From assembly GCF_005280275.1 (NCBI RefSeq), contig NZ_CP040021.1, positions 1,885,001 to 1,949,000 of the forward strand: a stretch of 64,000 nucleotides of DNA, in the 5' to 3' direction. Shown here in pieces: positions 63,429 through 64,000 of this stretch. Each line of letters opens with the position of its first letter. Within the stretch, counting starts at the first letter, position 1. The notes below the pieces were generated by a model. It did not search any database. It saw only the letters and a list, made by a program, of their open reading frames with translations, and was not told where the DNA came from. This DNA is from Salinivibrio kushneri (GTDB lineage Bacteria; Pseudomonadota; Gammaproteobacteria; Enterobacterales; Vibrionaceae). Made by a program: the position numbers and the translations under genes.

Positions 63429-64000
63429 CTACAACAAAGTTCTTCCCAACGAAATCACCACACGGCGGTTTTTGCTGCGTCCAATCGGGTTATCGTTGTC
63501 GGCAATCGGGCGACGTTCGCCATAAGCCTCAACGGTAATTCTATCTTCAGGCAAGCCCAGCGAGGTGAAGTAGTCGCGCAATTTCTTCGCCCGCCGCTCC
63601 GACATTTGCTGGTTGGCTTCACGGGTGCCTCGTGCATCTGAATAGGTCGCCACTAACACCAAATCGATATCGTCGCTGTAACGAACAAACTCGGCTATCT
63701 GCGTGAGTCGCTGGCGGCTGGCTTTGGTCAACTCATCGCTATTTTCTTGGTAGCGCAACACCGTAAAAGAAATATCCTCAAACGCATAAGGCAAAAGCTT
63801 ATTCAGACATCGGCTGAATTCATTATATGGCGAGCCAAATGCTACCGCCGACAAGGCCACATCTACCTGCTGCCGCTGACGCCGCCAATCTTTAAAGCTA
63901 AATGTCGGGAAGCGACCTGCCTCTAACTCACTCAGCATCGCCCAAGCCGTTTGACCGCCCACATAACCATTGAATTGCTTGAAAAATTTGAGCTGGTCCA
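63429..64000 (-). CDS. motY: Sodium-driven flagellar motor protein MotY (C-terminal part)
   Basis: At least 190 residues; the open frame continues past the right edge, so the N-terminus and signal peptide are outside the window (the frame reads [17 protein letters not shown] at the edge). The C-terminal OmpA-like peptidoglycan-binding domain is clear ([57 protein letters not shown]). MotY forms the T-ring of polar sodium-type flagella in Vibrio. Neighbouring gloA and nth also lie near motY in vibrios. The GTG at 63962 is an internal codon, not the start. Confidence 0.9.
   Translation of the reverse strand, partial: DQLKFFKQFNGYVGGQTAWAMLSELEAGRFPTFSFKDWRRQRQQVDVALSAVAFGSPYNEFSRCLNKLLPYAFEDISFTVLRYQENSDELTKASRQRLTQIAEFVRYSDDIDLVLVATYSDARGTREANQQMSERRAKKLRDYFTSLGLPEDRITVEAYGERRPIADNDNPIGRSKNRRVVISLGRTLL

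Overview
The window is about 64 kb of ordinary-looking gammaproteobacterial chromosome and is almost certainly Vibrionaceae. Evidence for this is a LuxU/LuxO quorum-sensing relay with a divergent Qrr small RNA, the sodium-motor protein MotY beside gloA, nth and the rnf/rsx operon, the adhE/ychE pair, and cmoA-cmoB, mnmA-hflD-purB and icd/rluE synteny. The moderate GC content would fit a halophilic genus such as Salinivibrio, but the genus is an inference. Both edges cut genes: ruvC at the left and motY at the right.

Layout. 0-3 kb, minus strand: ruvC (partial), yebC, aspS. 3-6 kb, plus: a YecE-like DUF72 gene, then cmoA and cmoB for wobble-uridine modification of tRNA. 6.2-9.5 kb, plus: a poorly understood three-gene cassette of a lipoprotein retropepsin-like protease, an inactive-transglutaminase/7TM protein and a RimK-like ATP-grasp ligase, followed by two little-known genes. 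11-16 kb: adhE (minus), ychE and a voltage-gated K+ channel (plus). 16-20.6 kb: cysS (minus), a MarR regulator, ppiB, lpxH, a YchJ-type SEC-C protein and a 67-residue orphan. 20.7-28 kb: the complete his operon (hisGDCBHAFI) with a five-histidine leader peptide and attenuator. 28.2-28.8 kb: a HigBA-type toxin-antitoxin pair. 28.9-34.4 kb: all six genes for CMP-pseudaminic acid (pseB, C, F, G, H, I). 34.5-41.4 kb: icd (minus), rluE, a large structured intergenic element, mnmA-hflD-purB and roxA. 41.4-47.3 kb, minus: a chemoreceptor and oppABC without oppDF. 47.3-49 kb: mostly non-coding, with a previously uncalled 54-codon gene and a short terminator-ended transcription unit. 49-54.7 kb: a LON-domain protein, a YvcK/YbhK protein, luxU-luxO (minus), qrr (plus), uvrB (minus). 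55.4-55.8 kb: two tRNA-Asn genes plus a broken 3' tRNA copy. 56-62.2 kb: rsxABCDGE, with five and a half 147-bp repeats in rsxC. 62.2-64 kb: nth, gloA and the motY C-terminus.

How it fits together. LuxU passes phosphate to LuxO, which with sigma-54 should switch on the adjacent Qrr. A perfect LuxO box and a -24/-12 promoter are visible and the promoter places the RNA start exactly at the conserved Qrr 5' end. The his genes supply histidine under attenuation control. The pse cassette supplies an activated nonulosonic acid for a surface glycan or flagellin, but no transferase is in the window. The rsx complex is a membrane electron pump.

The best candidates for something new are the protease/7TM/ATP-grasp cassette, the 126-nt branched inverted-repeat element after rluE, the unannotated small genes and transcript at 47.9-48.7 kb, the tRNA-Asn remnant, and the repeat tail of RsxC. 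No phage, insertion sequence, CRISPR array or obvious defence island was seen.
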